Source: Rotaria sordida
Lineage: Eukaryota; Rotifera; Eurotatoria; Philodinida; Philodinidae
Reading direction: 5' to 3'
Assembly: GCA_905250125.1 (NCBI GenBank)
Contig: CAJNOL010000949.1
Span: forward strand, 1-64,000
Length of the DNA: 64,000 bases
This document shows, one piece after another, positions 37,958 to 51,562 of this stretch. How positions within the stretch are numbered: the stretch's first letter is position 1; each line of letters opens with the position of its first letter. The position numbers were made by a program, and so were the translations under genes. The notes beneath the pieces were generated by a model. It searched no databases and was not told the origin of the DNA. It worked only from the letters and a program-made list of their open reading frames with translations.

Positions 37958-40900
37958 TTGAATTCTTCATTTTTATCATTATGGCCGGCAAACACTTTTT
38001 GTGAAAAAAACTATGATTACGAAAATAACGAAAGCATCCATCGACAACAAAAACAACAATCAATCCTTAAGTATCAAGAACAGGGTGAAAAAGCCGAAAA
38101 TCAATTATATCGTAACAAAACCTATTATTTGGACACGAGACAAATGGGTGACAACATTAATAACAATAATGAACAACGACAATTTAATGGAGGAGGAGGA
38201 AGTGGAGCAAATAATAACAATATTGTGAGTCGAAAAAAGGCTAATAATGGTAAAAGAGAAAAAAAAATGAATTTCAAAAAAAAAAATATATATATTCATT
38301 TTCTATTTCGTATTTAGCAAGTGGTGGAGATTTAACTGCTTCACCAAAATATAATAAATCAAATTCACGTGGATATAATAAAGAAATTCAACAACAAAAA
38401 CAATATCGAGCAAATAATAATCGAGGACAACGAAGTACTGGTGGTAATTCAAAATATCGAAATGATGGAAATAACAATACTTATCGAGTGAGCTATGAAA
38501 TGTAGTTTACAATACTTCTACAAAATTCTTTTTTCTTTTTTGATAATACTAATCTTCTAAATAGTTTATTGAAATTTTCTTCTCAAAAATTAAAGAAAAT
38601 AGTTCTTAAAAGACTTTATGAATCTTAGAGAATAAGATAATTCCAGAAAAAGTATAAGGTCATCGAGTTCTCTGATTATTTCTCTTAACGATGCATTGAC
38701 GATTGAAACAACGACGTAATGCAATTAAAAAAGAATCTCAACATTAAAGAGAAATACGTGTTTTTTTTTCTGGTACTTATCACTTTACACGAAAAAATTA
38801 CATCGAACTGATTGATCCAGAATTTTGAATAATTTTTTATTTTCTATAAATAAATCTATATAGAGTGGAAGAAATGATAATTTTGATCTAGTTGGTGTGG
38901 ATGATGAAAATCCTGATGATTGTACAAATGAAGACATTGATTTTGATGATCAATATAGAAATAAGCATGGTTGTATTAGTGCAAAAAAGACAAATATGAG
39001 TCATTTACTTAATTTTCATTATGTTGATAAACAACGTGTTAATGTACGTGGTAATCGTCGATCATTTAATTCAAATTATTATTCGAATAATAGATGGTCA
39101 TCAAGTGGACATTCATCACATAGACAATCATTTTCTAAAGAACAATTTCTTCAAGCAAAGTAAATTTGAAATAAATGAATTGACAAAAAAAACAAATTTT
39201 TTGTTTTTTCTAAAATAAAATTTTTAGTTGTCAATTTGTTGTTCAAGCAGGTTCAATTGATTATTCAATTCATTTTGCTAATCCAGATGTAGCTATTGAT
39301 TGGTCACGTGTTGAACAAGTTCGTTTACATTCAATGCATGCACTTAAATGTCCTATTTGTTTATCGGAACCACAAGCAGGAAAAATTACACGTTGTGGAC
39401 ATGTTTATTGTTGGTCATGTTTATTACATTATTTAGCATTAAGTGACCAAGCTTGGAGAAAATGTCCCGTTTGTTCAGAATCAATTTATAAACAAGATAT
39501 TCGAAGGTTTTTATATAATTATAAATCAAAATTTTTGAAAAAGAAAAAAATTTTGTTTTTTTGTTAATTTTAGTGTTCGTGGAATAATTTCTCGTTGTTT
39601 AAAAGCAGGTGATTGGATTACATTTCGTTTAATGTGTCGTGAACGTGGTTCAGTACTTTTTTATCCAAAGAAAACTTTTAATAATATAATATTAAAAAAT
39701 GAACCTGAACGTCTTTTAATTGAAACAAATAAAGAACAATATACTCATTTATTATCAGCTGATGATGAAACAATTTTAAGTGAAATAATTGAAAAAGAAA
39801 AATTTGAATTATTAAAACAATTAGAAGAAGATGGAGATCAACCAGAAGCTTGTTTTATTAAACAAGCACTTGAAGAAAATAATGTAAATTTTTCCATTAT
39901 TATTATTTTCTTCTTTAATTGATCGGTTTTTGTTTTTCTATTTTATGTTCGATAGGAAAGAGAAAAGATAATTCGAGAACGAATCAGTAAAATGAAGAAT
40001 ATCGATGAAATTAAATTAACATCAAAACAAACCAAAGAAGACGAAGAACACTTATTACCAACTAAAGTATGTTAAACAAATATATAAATATTATTATAAA
40101 GCAATAAATTTAAAAATTTATCCTCTCCCATTCGATGATTTCTCAGTTCGATCTTAATATTATCAATCACGACGATTGATAACTACATTTAATATAGAAA
40201 AAGAATAACAAGTAAAATACAAAAATGATCAATATCTATAACCCATAGGCATGTTATTTATATAAAAAACAAAAATAAGTTTTTTTATTTTTACGATTTT
40301 GCCACATTGAATGATTAATTGTAAACCTTGATAATTGAGTACAAATGCACTCGATGTATAACTGTGAATTGTATTTTACTTGTTGTTCACTTTTCATATT
40401 TAATATGTTTGTCTCAGCAATGATCGCTGACATATATCAGTTGATTTAAGTCGGATTATTATATGAGTTCTGCTTAACCAATGACTGTTCGAAAATGAAA
40501 TCTTTGAATTATGCCGAAATAAGAGATTATCGAATAGGACTGAATTGGTGAATGCTTCATTGAATTCGATCAAACTACGCTATGTTTTGATGCTGGGGAA
40601 TCGAAAGGAATGCTGGATATTAAATTCTACTCACAACGGACAAGACAATAAAACAGTTGAATAGCGTAGCAAGTCCATTTCACATTTACAAAATTGCATA
40701 TCAGCATTATATTCGACAGAGTACATTAGACTCGTTTTTGTTTTCCTCGTTAAGTTAGAAATTATTTTAAGCTGTGTGTTATTCAATATTGGACGTATAT
40801 TTTTGTCTATGATCAGAATGAATACCAATTTCCTTACGTATTACTTGAAATAATTCTCAAGTAATAAATTTGAATTAAAAAAAAAATTTCATAGAATTTT

Positions 40901-42422
40901 CTTAATTTAAATAACAAACCAAATTTATATAATGTTTTTTTGATTTTAAATTTTAGCCTATATTAGTTTATGACAATGCTTTTGACAATATTATAGAACC
41001 TAGACCAGAAGAAAAAACAGATATTAGTATCGAAGAAAAACTTGATACAAGTGCATCTTCACCTACTACTGGTTTGTATTTTCGTTTCGATATATTTTGT
41101 ATATATATATATTGATCATTATGTAGATAAAAATTTATTATGTGCAGCAGCAGCAGCATCAACATCGAATGTACAACCAAATCGATACTATTTTTATCAA
41201 GGTTAATATTATTCTATAGAATGAATTAATAAATTAAAATATTTAAATTTTAGCGGATGATATTTATCATGCATATTTAAATGGATTAAATACTCGTATT
41301 TTACTTCATGAATATGGTTGTTATCAACAATGTCCTGATGAACTTCATGTTCGAGTTGAAGCAATTGAAAGTTTTTTTATGACTGAAGTCAGTTTTTAAT
41401 CTAACAAAAATCGAAAAAAGTTTTCTTTTTTTTTTTTTGATTTTTATTAAAGGAACTTCGATCACATTTTCGTTCATTAAGCCATTTACCATTAACATGT
41501 GAATTTCAAGTTATTGAAATTCGTCTTCATCCATCATTGATTTCTTCTGAAACAATGCAAGTTTTTGCAGGTAAATTTTTTATTTATTTGATAATTTTTC
41601 GATTTTCAAAAATTACTTTTTATTTTTTGCTAAACTTTAGATGAAATTCATCGTCGTCGTCAATTACGTGTACGAAAAGAACGTTTAGAAAAACGACGAC
41701 AACAACAAGCTGAAATAGTTGAAAGTCAAAAACTATTATCTCAATGTAAATAAATTATTAATTAAACATTTTCTTTTAAAAATTTCTTTTATTATTATTT
41801 CAAAGATCCACCTGAAATGATGTATATACCACAAGAAAGTTTTCCTGTAAATGGAACAAATTCTATGGAAGAATTTCCAGCTATGATTAGTAGTGCAACA
41901 TCTTCATCACCACCATCAGCAACTGTACAATTATCTGATGACAATTTATCACCTCCAATAGGGGTTTCATTCGCTCAAATGCTTAAACAACAAGCTCCAC
42001 CTATACTCAAACCATTACCGATCAATAAATCAGTTATTGAAAAAAGTTCAACTATTGAAATTCCGAAAAAAACTAAAAAGAATCAAAAGAAGAAAAATAA
42101 TAATGATAGTGATGAAGATCATATTAATGACGATGAAGAATATTATTCAACTGTACCTAATTTTCATTCAAGTTTTAGTCTTGAAGGAGTTTTTGATCGA
42201 CTTAAACTTGGTTTGTATTTTAATTCCTTTTTTTTCCTATTTTGTACAAAAAGAAAAAGAAATTTGAATCTTCTTTTTATTTTTGGTATAGTAAATGGTG
42301 AAGAACATCCTGTATCATCAATTGGTGAAGAAGTTACGAGCAATGTTACAACTAAAAAGAAGAATAAAAAAAATAAACAAGTACTATTTGCCACTGGTTT
42401 AGGTAGTCAAGTCAAACTGTGA
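37958..42422 (+). CDS. RNF10: RNF10-like RING E3 ubiquitin ligase
   Basis: Thirteen exons in phase: 37958-38249, 38318-38487, 38864-39159, 39228-39506, 39574-39883, 39956-40066, 40957-41071, 41127-41201, 41254-41387, 41453-41570, 41641-41745, 41806-42210 and 42292-42422, giving about 846 residues (human about 811). The C3HC4 RING finger lies at 39349-39474 (CPICLSEPQAGKITRCGH, CWSCLLHYL, CPVC). Before it is FLQANCQFVV. After it come YYFYQADD, SHLPLTCEFQVIEI, an Arg/Glu helix, SFAQMLKQQAPP and a final VLFATGLGS, all in RNF10 order. RNF10 monoubiquitinates 40S ribosomal proteins on stalled ribosomes. The frame at 37958 opens with TTG, and no ATG occurs in frame back to a stop at 37808, so the true start is probably on an unseen upstream exon or at the Met near 38141. 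Intron 6 is 890 nt. AATAAA follows near 42519. Confidence 0.95.
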
Positions 42423-44157
42423 AAATCTATTATCGAAGAAAGAGCAAATCACTGTTTATTTATCTGTTTGTTTTTCTTTTTCTATTTGCCTTTAGTTTTC
42501 TCTATTTCTTTGTTTTGAATAAATACATATATATATATATATTTCCGACGCTAACTTAAACACTGATTCTATATTGATCGTCTAAAGATAATAAATCAAA
42601 CAAGATTAAAAATTAAATTATAGAAAAATTTTATATCTGATATTACAATAAAAAACATGTTTGCCTGGCAATAGATCTAATACGAGAATATTGTTATTAC
42701 ATGTTGTATAAACTTCTTAACATAATACAATTTTAATGATGCAACAAAACGTGTTTGGAAAGAAGATTATAAATACTCGTAGTTTCTCAGCGATTGACAA
42801 ATTTTGGCTATTGTTGTATATTTACAGAGTATTCAGAAAGTCATTGATCAAAATTGAATATCGTCATTATGATTCTATTGAATGAATTGGTTGTTGTACT
42901 GATGTCTTTGTTCGAGTAATTGAGAACTTTATATTTATGAATAAACTTTTGGAAGTGTCCTTTATCATCAGTATAAAATCTATCTCATCCAATAGAACCA
43001 TAATGGAAATATACAAGTCTGTTTTGAGTCAATGACTTTCCGGACACTCTCTATATAAATATATTTGTATAGTAAACACTCGTTAACTAAGGACAAGAAG
43101 ATAAACATATCAATATATCAATACCTAAATGTATTAGTTGATACGTCTAAAATGGCTTTAATAGCGTTCTATTTTAGAAGATGAAATACTAATTTTAATC
43201 TATCAAAGATAGCTCAATAATTCAAAGAGAATTTTTCATAATATTCGGTTGCTATACAAGTATTAGATGAATTAAATCATAAACATGATCTAAATATTGA
43301 TGATTTATGTTTGTTCTATCATTGCTGAAAGATCTTTTTTTTCCGACTAGTTAAATTTCTCGTCAATATTGACACAATCTTTTTTACAAATCAAATTGAA
43401 CATAAATCAAATACTTCATTATTTCATATTCATATTAGATTTTATCAATCTGATGCAAAGTCAATATTTTCATTTATTATTCATGTATCTTTCATTCAAA
43501 CATCACTATATTGTTTGGAAAAAAAAATGCATTGTTGAAAGAAAATGTCCTTGCAATTGACTGAAGAAAAAGAACAGCGCAAAAGCAAAAAAAACAGAAG
43601 TATACTGTGATAATATTTATTCATCTTTGTTTTTTTTTTTGAGAACAATAAAGTATTTGCGTACAAAAGAAAATGTGATTCATCAGATATCAGCTGAAAT
43701 ATACTTCGGTGCTTACATCATGAATATATACTTTGTCTTGATATCTTTTATAAGTATTCTTATAATTTGTATATTTATTACTGTTAACTAAAAATATAAA
43801 ATTGCATATAGTCCTGAACAATGATGAATGAGAGAATGATGTTATTAACAATAATACTTAAAATAAGTTTTGAATATAATTTATATGAACTTAAAATCTT
43901 TAGGTTAAAAATTTCGATCTTTTGAAATGTTCTATAAAAGTTCAAATAAAACAACTTGCAGTTTGTTTATTCATCTAGATAAAATAGAATAGATCGATTG
44001 TGTCTATTGTTTCATACAAAAATAGGCGCCATCTGTTATTTGTTTTATTGCTGTTCTGTAGGATAGAGGTGTATCGATGTGCATTGAAGTTAAAATGGTA
44101 TAGAGATTACACAGATTTTAGACTTCTCGATTGTCGTCTTATCTGATTTTATACATC
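42423..44157. other. Intergenic between RNF10 and LRRC71
   Basis: 3' flank of RNF10, a small TA-flanked MITE (42825-43051), then AT-rich DNA up to the LRRC71 start. No other gene is supported. The frame at 43369-43560 is low-complexity and lacks context. Confidence 0.5.
42825..43051. mobile_element. Small Tc1/mariner-type MITE
   Basis: The left end, CAGAGTATTCAGAAAGTCAT, is matched in reverse by the right end (ATGACTTTCCGGACACTCTC). Both are flanked by TA (42823-42824 and 43052-43053). The inverted match covers about 28 bp with a few changes. Length 227 bp, no coding sequence. Confidence 0.75.
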
Positions 44158-47100
44158 ATGGGTCCAAAACGAGTAGATACTGTCATGAAAGGAAGTAAAT
44201 TTGCACAAGGTGGGACGAGTGTGTTAGGTATGGCTGGTATTGGGACATTGATTGAGCAAGGTCATTACATTTACTTTTCGTTTTCTTGTTTTTTTTAAAC
44301 TTTCATCTTCAATATTGTATAGATGGTCAGCAGTGTGTAGGTAAATTTGCTGCTGATTTAGAACTATGTTGTCGTGAACCATCTTCAGTCTATCCTATAA
44401 CTATTCCTGTTTATATTCGTGGTCGTCCACCAACATCCGCACCAATTCAATCGTTTCAATTACAAAATCAGCAGCAACAACAACAACAGCAAAATATAGG
44501 AACACATCCTGGAACGTCAGCTACTCCATCATTACCTGCCGTAATTGCGGAAGAACAATTACCATCAATGGGAAAGAGAGCATCTCGTGCAAGAATGCCT
44601 TCTGTTGCTCAAAGTGGAATTATAATAGGAATAACAGGCATTGATGCTGATAAAAGATCAATGAGTATTACAGGTACATCAATTTCCTTGTTTTTTTTTA
44701 TACATTCGTAAATAATCTTTCTTATATATAGGACAAGAACAACCAAAAATATCTTCACCGACCTATAAAACATTTAATTTAATTAATGATAGTGATTATT
44801 TTCGACCTAAATTATTAGTAGATTCAGTCAATAATGATAACGAATCCATTGATCAAATAACATCTCTTTATATAAGAGGTACTTTAGTGTTGTATTTTGT
44901 TAATATTATTCATCTATATTTAGATTGGCAACTTGATCAACGTTTTATTGATATTTTGAAAAAAGTTCTTCCGTTACAAGAACAATTACATACACTTGAG
45001 TAACTTATATTAAACTTTTTTTTTTATTCTTTCTTTCTTTCTCTCTCTCTACATATTCTTATAAATATAGTTTCTGTTTTGTTGGTCTGAATGAGAAAAC
45101 TATTCATGGGATAGTTGAATTATGTCAAGTAACGAAAAATTTGAAGTAAGTTTGTGTTTTTTTTGAACTGGTTCATTGAATTCATTTATTTTCATTGTCA
45201 AACATAATAATAAATAAATATATATAATCGAAAAATAATTTATTAATTATTTCAGAAATGTTTCATTCGATGGAAATCCATTAGCAGCAGATTATTTTTA
45301 TCTTTTCATTGAAAAAGATGATTCAAAGTAAAATTTAATTCGTATATATATTTTTAAGTATTACTTATCTTTAATGTCTATAGAATTATTCAATTATCTC
45401 TTCGTTATTGTAATATTACTGATGTAGGTGCTGAACGTCTTGCTAATGCTCTTGGTAACATGTTAAAACCAAATCGAAAATTATTAACACTTAATCTAAG
45501 TGGAAATCGTATTGGTGATGATGGTGCTAAATCTTTTGCAACAGTAAATAATAAATTTATTCTATTCAAATTTAATAATTTCTATTTTTTCTTAGGCATT
45601 ACGTTATAATAGAACATTAATAACTCTTAATCTTTCATCGAATTTTATAACTGACAAAGGTGCTTTTCCTTTGGCATTAGTAAGTATTTTATTTTAATAA
45701 TAAATATTATCTTTCTAAAATATTTCTTTAGATATAAATAGGGGTAGGTTTCTCTTTTTTTTTTTTTTTTCATATAGTTGTCCCTACTAATCGATTTAAT
45801 TCTATAGACTTTGTTTGATAGGAAAAAAAGCCGCTTGTGCATTTTATCAAACATAGTCTAAAATAATGATATGTGTTATGATATTTAGAATAAAATTTGA
45901 AAATATTGCTTATGTTTTAAATAATTTGTTTTTATTTTAACTATTAAATTAGAAAAGTTTTTTTGTTTTAAACGAAAAGAAATTTTTATTAAATAGGTTC
46001 TTCGAAGAATTGTTCTTACACAAGAAGAAATCCTTCGACGTCGACATTTAACTGTTCAACATTATGTTGAAACACATCCAGATGAATTTAGAATTTCTGT
46101 TAGTTACAAAAAAAAAAAATCATTTATTTATTAATAAACAAAAAGAAAAAATAATAATTTTTATCATTTAAGACCAATTCACCAACTCCTTCAAATGTAT
46201 CAACAAAGAGTAAATCAGGTCGAAGTAGTCGAAATGATCGAAAACGTGTACCAGATATAACTAAACGAAAAATAAGCATATTAAAAACAGCACAAAATCT
46301 TATCGTATATAATGCTTTTTTTTTTCTATTTCATTTCTTATATGCTATAGGATTGATGTTATTTTTTAGGAGAAACGTAATCGAGTTGAATCTGGTAAAA
46401 AAATATAATTATTATTTTTATTAATAACATATTCTTATTTTATTTTGTTAGATGAAAGTCGTCCACCATCAGAAAATAAAGGTGATTTAAAACGAGGACG
46501 AAATGAAGGTAGTGGTAGCCGTTCAACAACACATAATTCTTCATCAGCAACTGCTAATACATCTCGACGAACAGCTGCTAATACATTAAATACAAATACT
46601 AAAGAATCCGGTAAAAAAAAAAAAGAATTAATTATTATTATTTTTTTAAGATAAAATCTGTTCTTTTTTTTTTTTTGTATAGATCAATCTCGAACGAATC
46701 CTCCTTCACGTATGAGAAAGATAGCAACGACTGTTAATGCTACAACAAAAAAGACGATTTCAATGGTTAAAGAAGAAGATGAAGATGCAATACAACAGGT
46801 AAAGAAATTTTTTCTAGTTTTACTTTTTTTTGTACAAATCACAATTTAATATGCACTTTATACACATAAATCCTACAGGAAACACTCAATTGTTTGAGTA
46901 CATTATTCGATTTCGTTGTAAGTCGAATCGATATTATATTTAATTCATAATTATATATCAATATTTCCTATTCTTGCTTTTATTCTATATATTCTTTTAT
47001 CTGAATTTATAAGAAACAGTAAAAAAAACAATAGATATTTTAACATTTTCTTAATCATTAGGGTCAATCATCTGATTTATCATCATCAGGAAAAGTATTT

Positions 47101-48307
47101 ACTGCTCTGCTATGTATTCATGTCTTTCTTCTTCTTGCTCGCTAACATATTTTTCGTTTTTAAATAATATAAAAAAAAAAAAAAGAAAAAAAAACGTATT
47201 TCTTTGAATATTTTTTTTAATTAAATAGCCAATGTCATTACCAATTCAATATACTGATAATGAAAATCCATTAATGGAACCAAGTGAAATTGAATCACAA
47301 GATGGTGAAATATGGTTAAGAGGAAATTTTGTTCTTTTAAGTTTAAATTTATCACGTAAAACAAAAAACAAAATATTATTTTCAAAAAAACAAAAAAAAA
47401 GTTCTTTTAGGAAATTATTTAACATCAGATAGTGTTCGAGAATTTCTTCTTTCAATTCAACAACAATCAGCATTAACAAGTTTTAATGATGCATTTAATT
47501 TATCATCATCAACAACAACAACAACAACAACTTCATCAACGAACTTTCTTGGTCTTTGCCGACTTGAATTAAAAGTAAAAAATTTTGTTTTATTATTATT
47601 TACGATAGATAAGGAATAATACACTCGAAAGTGAGACAAATCTTTTGTAGATAGCTCTTTGAACTAAAGCTTATTGAATTGAGGAGAAGTTAATTCTGGA
47701 ATTGGATTTAAGGCAACATTCATAATTTAAAAAAGAAAACTTTTATTCATTAAAAACAAATATAAAAAATGAACAAAACTTTTCTTTATCCTATAATATA
47801 TCTCTAATTATTATTATAATTACTATAACGAAGTCCATCGAGTTCATTCGGAACTCAAATCCAACTACTTATTTTATGTCCAAAAAATCGTAATAAATTG
47901 AAATCAAGTAACAAAAAAAAACCCGAATTCGATGAACTCTTCCTGTTTGATATTTTCCGATTGTTAACAATACTATTTGTTTTTTTTCTAAAAAGGGTAT
48001 GAATGATATTTCAACAAAATCATCTGAATATCAATCATTGGAAACATTACTTGCACAAAAAAATCCATTATATCGTTTTCAACAATTAAGAGAACGTGAA
48101 GCAAAAGAATTACTTGATCTACAATTGATTCCACCATCACAACAACTTCAACAATCAATATCAGAAAAAACAACAAATATTTCAGAAAAAACACGAATAC
48201 CTTCAAGTGCTAAATCTACAAGTTAGTTTAATTGAAAAATATTTGAATTTTAAAAATGTATTTCAATTATTTTAGATCAACGACCAACATCACGATTAAA
48301 AGACTAA
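44158..48307 (+). CDS. LRRC71: LRRC71-like leucine-rich repeat protein, probably ciliary
   Basis: Nineteen exons in phase: 44158-44260, 44323-44673, 44732-44878, 44924-44999, 45071-45145, 45256-45327, 45384-45543, 45596-45679, 45997-46098, 46173-46304, 46370-46394, 46452-46610, 46683-46798, 46879-46917, 47062-47094, 47229-47355, 47411-47574, 47996-48221 and 48276-48307, giving about 740 residues. A Gln-rich N-terminal part leads to SLYIRDWQLDQRFIDIL. Leucine-rich repeats follow (LSLRYCNITDVGAERLANAL, LTLNLSGNRIGDDGAKSFA, LITLNLSSNFITDKGAFPLA), then VLRRIVLTQEEILRRR, a long basic, Ser/Lys/Arg-rich insert encoded by small exons, and a last LRR-like block (WLRGNFVLLSLNLSRNYLTS). This order matches LRRC71, a conserved gene of ciliated animals. 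Exons 14 and 15 (39 and 33 nt) are least certain and may be alternative. An inserted poly-Thr run lies at about 47507-47532. Confidence 0.9.
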
Positions 48308-48421
48308 ATGCTTCTTTTTTTTTCTCGCTCTTCTTCTTCCTTTACAACGAATAAATATATTTATATTCATGATTGATAAAATAATGAATCTTGATTAACT
48401 CATTGATTATAGATAATAAAT

Positions 48422-49070
48422 ATGTCTGGTTCAACAAAACATTTTGTTAATATGAAAATAAATACTCGACGAATAATAGTATTTGGTAAATCAAATGATC
48501 CTGATTCACAACAAGTTAAACAAATATTTGAACAATATTTTTTACCAAAAGGTACATTTTATATTTTAAAAAATACAAAAGAAAATTTAACATTATATAT
48601 TCTTATTTAAAGATACATATGAATGGATTGATATTGAAAAAAGACAAGATTGTAAACAAATAGAAAATTATTTTCGTTTTCTTTGTTTTACTGATCGACG
48701 ACAGGTATTTAAGAGAAAAAAAAACAACTTTATTTTGTTTTAAAATTTTCATTTATCTAGACTCCATATATTTTCATTGATCAACTTTATTTTGGATCTT
48801 TATTTGAATTAAATATTTGTCATAAAAATGATTCATTGAAAGAAATCTTATTGAAATAGAAATAAAAACGTAAAATCTATGATTTTTGTTTTCCTGTAGA
48901 CTCCATATATCTTCTTGGCGGGAAACTATTTCGGTACTTTGAATCAATTATATTATACTCATATTCAAGGAAGATTAAACGAAATATTGATTTCTGTTAT
49001 TCGATCAATACCATCAAGAAAATGTAATGAAGGATCTATTGTGTCAGAAAAATCAATAACAAATTATTAA
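48422..49070 (+). CDS. Glutaredoxin-like protein lacking active-site Cys, with two alternative last exons
   Basis: Exons 48422-48551, 48613-48704 and 48900-49070 give 130 residues. An alternative third exon, 48761-48859, gives 106 residues. The fold is read from RRIIVFGKSNDPDSQQVKQI (first strand and helix), YEWIDIEKRQDC...IENYFRFLC, a TPYIFL segment with the cis-Pro expected of thioredoxin folds, and NYFGTLNQLYYTHIQGRL. The usual CxxC/CxxS active site is replaced by NDPDS, so ordinary glutathione-dependent reductase activity is unlikely. Both third exons begin ACTCCATATAT after a good acceptor (TCTAG and TGTAG) and end with their own stop, so they look like a tandem exon duplication used mutually exclusively. 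The ATG is only 114 bp after the LRRC71 stop, with an acceptor-like TATAG just before it. Confidence 0.7.
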
Positions 49071-49480
49071 AATGATAAATAACAATTTTTATCGAACAAA
49101 ATTTCGTTTCGATTTGCAGCGAACATAAAAAAAAAATGATTAAACAATATTCGAATTTTATCGATTTATAAGTTTTGTTTAATATTTAGGATAAGATTGA
49201 ATCTTATTAATTTGACAGGTTGGAATTACAAAAAAATATAATTATTCTCAAAGTTTTCTTCTATTACTCATCAATTTGACATTTGAGATGATACTTAAAA
49301 GTTATGTATTGACATGAATATTTTATATTTACACAACGATCTGATTGACATTTATTTTGACTGCTATCGAAAAAAATAATTATTCTTGTTGTGAAGTTTT
49401 GATAAATATTCTCATTATAATTCATTGAATAATAAGGATACTTCCAAAATATTTTGAAAAAATAGTCAAAGAATATCATA
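48800..49480. repeat. Copy A of a segmental duplication (3' part of the glutaredoxin-like gene)
   Basis: From inside the first alternative exon through the last exon and about 400 bp of 3' flank, this segment is matched in the same orientation by 52580-53250. Shared blocks include AAATATTTGTCATAA, GATTGAATCTTATTAATTTG, ATAATTATTCTCAAA and TTTTGACTGCTATC. Confidence 0.75.
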
Positions 49481-50701
49481 AAAAATTGCTTATTACTTTG
49501 TGAATTATTTTCCGAGTGAATGTAATGCTGCAGATAAATGTTATTCGAGAACAAGTTTATATTTCTTCGTTGATTTATGTACTAGTTTTCTCCTGGGAAG
49601 TAGTTATGCATATATAGATATATCTTTGTACTGTGATGTACAATAAGAATAAATCAAATTTCTGTCTCTCAGTTAGTTTGTACGTATAAGTTCGGTGGTT
49701 GTTTGAATATTTAAAAAATTGATTTTATAAACTTCTGTATCTAAATAATAAAATACGGTAAAGGCTACTTATTAATAGAAATACGGAACAAAAGTCAGCT
49801 TGAAATCAATGCATACTGTGTTACGATCTGAATCAAATCTCACAGGAACATTTTGCTACATTTCTCTTCTAATCACTTGATTCAACTTTGAATTGGTGCT
49901 TCTTTTGTGTATTCAAGGTCTATTGACGTCTACTTGGTTTGTAAGATAACGGTTGGGCGCGTAGAAAGATTCACAGAATCAGACAACCCTCGCAAAAAAC
50001 ACTATTAGAGATATAAGAGAGTTTGATATGAGGTGTACAGGAATGAGAAGAGGTGTAGATACATTATAGTATATGAACATAGTAGAAATTGCATTTATTT
50101 TTGTGCTTCGTTATATTTACCAATCAAACTTTAACTCGTCAGATCTGCGTGCCGATTATTTATAAATGTAGGGCTCTTATTACTCTGTATGACAAATACT
50201 CTGCATAAGGTTGAGTAGGACTGAGATCTATATCAGAAGTAAACAAGTATCGACTGTTTTATCAAGTCATGAAAAGTTAAGTCTTACTTCAATAAACTTT
50301 TTCGAAAATATCTGTGAATGTAATGAATAAAAACGTATATTCCAAAGAAATTTAAATTAACTCAATTGTTATTGATAATTCTATTTTGGACAAAATAATA
50401 TTATTTATTTATTAACGTATTCGATTGTGATCCAAGGTCATAATTTACACCATCGAATCATCTACCATTGTTATTCTTGAAGAGGCCAGTTGTAATATAG
50501 AATGAACATATAGATTTGTATATATATATATATAAGGTTACATTCAAAAAAAAAATTTTCATTTGTAATTGAATATGAATCATTCAATAATACATGTATA
50601 TATGTTCTAACAATTTTCCTGGTGGTTTATTGATGAGTATTCTTTTCCTCGATGTGAAAGACTTTTTTTCTAAGTAAACAACAAAAAAATTTAAAACATC
50701 A
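49071..50701. other. Intergenic
   Basis: 3' flank of the glutaredoxin-like gene (partly inside the duplication) followed by AT-rich sequence. No supported gene. A short (TA)n lies near 50519-50534. Confidence 0.4.
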
Positions 50702-50999
50702 ACAAGATGAACATGATCGAATATGTTCGATTATTGAGTATTCTCATCTTATGATGTTCCAACTCACTTTGTATCATATCAACTATGCAAAACAATTTCT
50801 TCTCAACTTCAATACATATCTTCCTCGTCTTGACGCATTATATATTAAGTACGAAATGTTAGTAAGTGTAACAGAGAATTTCATAAATAATGCTGCACGT
50901 AACAAATGTTCAAAAGTACAACATATTCTCGTTGATTTAAATCGAGTAATTCTGTTGATTACTCGATTGGACAACAATCTCAATTGCTATGTTAGTTGA
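50702..50999 (+). pseudogene. Fragment resembling the C-terminal part of a rotifer F-box/LRR-like protein
   Basis: One open frame reads through about 98 codons to a TGA at 50997-50999. It contains HINYAKQFLLNFNTYLPRLD, IKYEMLVSVTENFINNAARN and KCSKVQHILV. This alternation of Leu, aromatic and Asn residues resembles the end of a large F-box/LRR-like family I associate with bdelloid genomes. No N-terminal part, start or splice context is present upstream, so it is most likely a gene fragment. Recognition is from memory of the style and is tentative. Confidence 0.4.
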
Positions 51000-51562
51000 T
51001 TTTTAAATGTGTATATATTTTGATTACCTTGAAAAAACATATAACAAACTATTCTTTTGATGAAATATAAAGCCTGACAATTGCTGTTTATAGGTCATTA
51101 TACACATATTCTTTCAAAATGTTGAATGTATCAAAATGGTTTTTAAAAAATACTTTCAATCTCTGCATCTTACTATATGAAAAATATAATCAACAAGAGA
51201 GATGACATCACAATCGTTTCTTAATAGACAATATATTCTATTGTCACTTAATCGATGATCATCATTTCAAACGAATGAAACGATAGCAGGCTGATACTTA
51301 TTGATGATCAAGTATAGTAAGCAATTTCCTGTTTGACGATGCTTGTTCAATATAAACTCTTAAGAATGAGTGTCTGGCAAAATTCAGATATCGGAAATTG
51401 AGTGACACTTCAGAATTCGTTGATTATTTTATTTTATGGATATAAAAAGCATGAAAATATTAATGGAATTTTTGATACTGATTTTTAATTTGATTCTCCA
51501 TAGAAAAAGTAACTCTATATTTCAATTAGTGATACATTTGTCTTCTGGTTTTTCTAAATATA

